64,000 nucleotides of DNA from Myxococcus sp. RHSTA-1-4 (GTDB lineage: Bacteria > Myxococcota > Myxococcia > Myxococcales > Myxococcaceae): the NCBI RefSeq assembly GCF_020037125.1, contig NZ_JAIQDG010000007.1, positions 124,001 to 188,000 on the forward strand, written 5' to 3'. The notes beneath the pieces are model-generated. The model did no database searches. It was not told the origin of the DNA and saw only the letters and a program-made list of their open reading frames with translations. Shown here in pieces: positions 63,063-64,000 of this stretch. A program made the position numbers and the translations under genes. The first letter of the stretch is position 1. Every line of letters begins with the position of its first letter.

Positions 63063-63833
63063 ATGATTCAGGATTCAAGTCGGTGCGCGCTCGTGACGGG
63101 CGCCGCGAACGGTATCGGTCTCGCGGTGGCGGAGAGCCTCGCGTCCCAGGGTGTCCGGGTGCTGGTGGCGGACCTGGACGAGGCGGCGGGCGCCGCGGTG
63201 GCGAAGCGGCTTCCCGGCGCGCGGTTCCAGCGCGCGGACGTGTCGTCCCGGGAGGACTGCCGCGCCCTGGTGGCCCACGCGGAGCGCGAGTGGGGACGGC
63301 TGGACATCCTCGTCAACAACGCGGGCCTCCAGCACGTCTCGCCCGTGGAGGAGTTCCCCGAGGACCGCTGGGAGCAGATGATCCGCATCATGCTCGTCGG
63401 TCCGTTCCTGCTGACGCGCTACGCCCTGCCGTTGATGTACGCCCGGAAGTGGGGGCGCATCGTCAACATCTCCTCGCTGCACGGGCTGGTGGCCTCGCCG
63501 TACAAGTCCGCGTACGTCTCCGCCAAGCACGGCCTCATGGGGCTGACCAAGACGGTCGCCCTCGAGGCCGCAGACAAGGGTGTGACGGTGAACGCGGTGT
63601 GCCCCGCCTATGTCCGCACGCCGCTGGTGGAGAAGCAGATCGCCGACCAGGCGCGCGTCCACGGCATCACCGAGACGGAGGTCGTGGAGAAGATCATGCT
63701 CGCGCCGGCCGCCGTGAAGCGGTTGCTGGAGCCGGCCGAGGTCGCCGCCTACGTCTCCTTCCTGTGCTCCGACGCCGCCTCCGGCATCACCGGGGCTGCG
63801 CAGGTGATGGACTGCGGCTGGACGGCTCGCTGA
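63063..63833 (+). CDS. 3-hydroxybutyrate dehydrogenase-like SDR
   Basis: A 256-residue short-chain dehydrogenase. ATG 63063 follows GGAGGTG. The cofactor loop is VTGAANGIGLAVAESL, the NNAG motif is DILVNNAGLQHVSPVEEFPEDRW, and the catalytic residues are in NISSLHGLVASPYKSAYVSAKHGLMGLTK (Ser, Tyr, Lys). GLQHVSPVEEFP and VCPAYVRTPLVEKQI are typical of D-3-hydroxybutyrate dehydrogenase, which oxidises 3-hydroxybutyrate to acetoacetate with NAD+. The 3' end overlaps the convergent transporter gene by 47 bp. Confidence 0.9.
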   Translation: MIQDSSRCALVTGAANGIGLAVAESLASQGVRVLVADLDEAAGAAVAKRLPGARFQRADVSSREDCRALVAHAEREWGRLDILVNNAGLQHVSPVEEFPEDRWEQMIRIMLVGPFLLTRYALPLMYARKWGRIVNISSLHGLVASPYKSAYVSAKHGLMGLTKTVALEAADKGVTVNAVCPAYVRTPLVEKQIADQARVHGITETEVVEKIMLAPAAVKRLLEPAEVAAYVSFLCSDAASGITGAAQVMDCGWTAR

Positions 63834-64000
63834 GCGAGTCTGGCGAGGGGCTCTCGGGGGCAACCTCCGTGAGCTCCTCCCGGAACGTCTCCGCCGACAG
63901 GTACACGGAGACGAGCGTGATGACGGCCAGGACCAGCATGTAGAGCGACACCGGCCACGCCTGTCCCCCCGAGCGCGCCAGCAGCGCGGTGGCAATCACC
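63787..64000 (-). CDS. MFS transporter (metabolite:H+ symporter type), C-terminal part
   Basis: Only the last ~70 residues are in the window; the frame stays open to the right edge. It ends with a membrane helix (AWPVSLYMLVLAVITLVSVYLSAETF) and a Ser/Pro/Glu-rich tail. The LYMLVLAVITLVSVYLSAET stretch recalls the end of MHS-type transporters of the MFS. Its 3' end overlaps the SDR gene by 47 bp. The neighbouring dehydrogenase hints at a carboxylate substrate, which is inference. Confidence 0.6.
   Translation of the reverse strand, partial: VIATALLARSGGQAWPVSLYMLVLAVITLVSVYLSAETFREELTEVAPESPSPDSLSEPSSRSPSPAQPR

Overview
The window reads as chromosomal DNA of a myxobacterium (Myxococcota, Myxococcus/Corallococcus type). 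The signs are a GC-rich sequence with strong G/C at third codon positions, a DUF2378 (Mxa_TIGR02265) protein, many lipoproteins, DUF4388, HEAT and MshEN proteins, a eukaryotic-type Ser/Thr kinase and a chemoreceptor. No homology search was possible. Family names come from motifs I could read, and spans are approximate where the start codon was inferred.

Layout. 1-8.3 kb is a housekeeping block: the end of xerD, a Uma2 nuclease, a DUF4388 protein (minus), trpS, scpA-scpB, and an RluB-like pseudouridine synthase with a very long Gly/Arg/Glu repeat tail. 8.4-14.5 kb holds a HEAT-repeat lipoprotein overlapping a TPR/double cNMP-binding protein, an MshEN protein and an unknown lipoprotein. 14.5-20.4 kb has an ArsB/NhaD-type permease divergent from an mrfA-mrfB-like helicase/exonuclease pair, then an FKBP isomerase and a terminator. 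20.4-25.1 kb has a bile-acid-symporter-family gene translationally coupled to a putative outer-membrane barrel, an M28 peptidase and tesB.

25.2-27.75 kb is the most interesting part: two divergent-looking cytochrome P450 genes flank a 29-codon gene that has an unusually strong Shine-Dalgarno sequence and an aromatic C-terminus (LYRWYLYHHI). I read this as a minimal P450-modified RiPP (cross-linked peptide) cluster, related in concept to cittilin, biarylitide and atropopeptide systems. Immediately downstream, a near-perfect sigma-54 promoter precedes a DUF1552/DUF1592 exported pair.

31.5-39 kb has a CPBP protease homologue, a class I amidotransferase, an MFS transporter, a small Cache-like exported protein next to an MCP, and a PhoD-like phosphatase. 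39.03-40.1 kb is a gene-poor stretch with hairpins and degenerate tandem repeats. 40.1-49.4 kb has an orphan GspG pseudopilin, an M23 peptidase with C-terminal tandem repeats, two GMC oxidoreductases sharing a C-x2-C-x2-C-x3-C motif, an alpha/beta hydrolase with Cys at the nucleophile position, an AttH/CrtC-like protein and DUF2378.

49.5-54.3 kb holds an ELWxxDGT-repeat lipoprotein, a galactose-oxidase-type copper radical oxidase and a protealysin-like M4 peptidase with its emfourin partner. 54.4-58.6 kb has a lower-GC pair of lipoproteins (one with a JAB/DUF4329-like metalloprotease motif), a Ser/Thr kinase and a membrane TPR protein. 58.6-64 kb has a PLD/helicase/DUF3427 protein, a second bile-acid-symporter-like protein, a 3-hydroxybutyrate dehydrogenase-like SDR and the tail of an MFS transporter. 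I saw no tRNA, rRNA, CRISPR array, insertion sequence or prophage.
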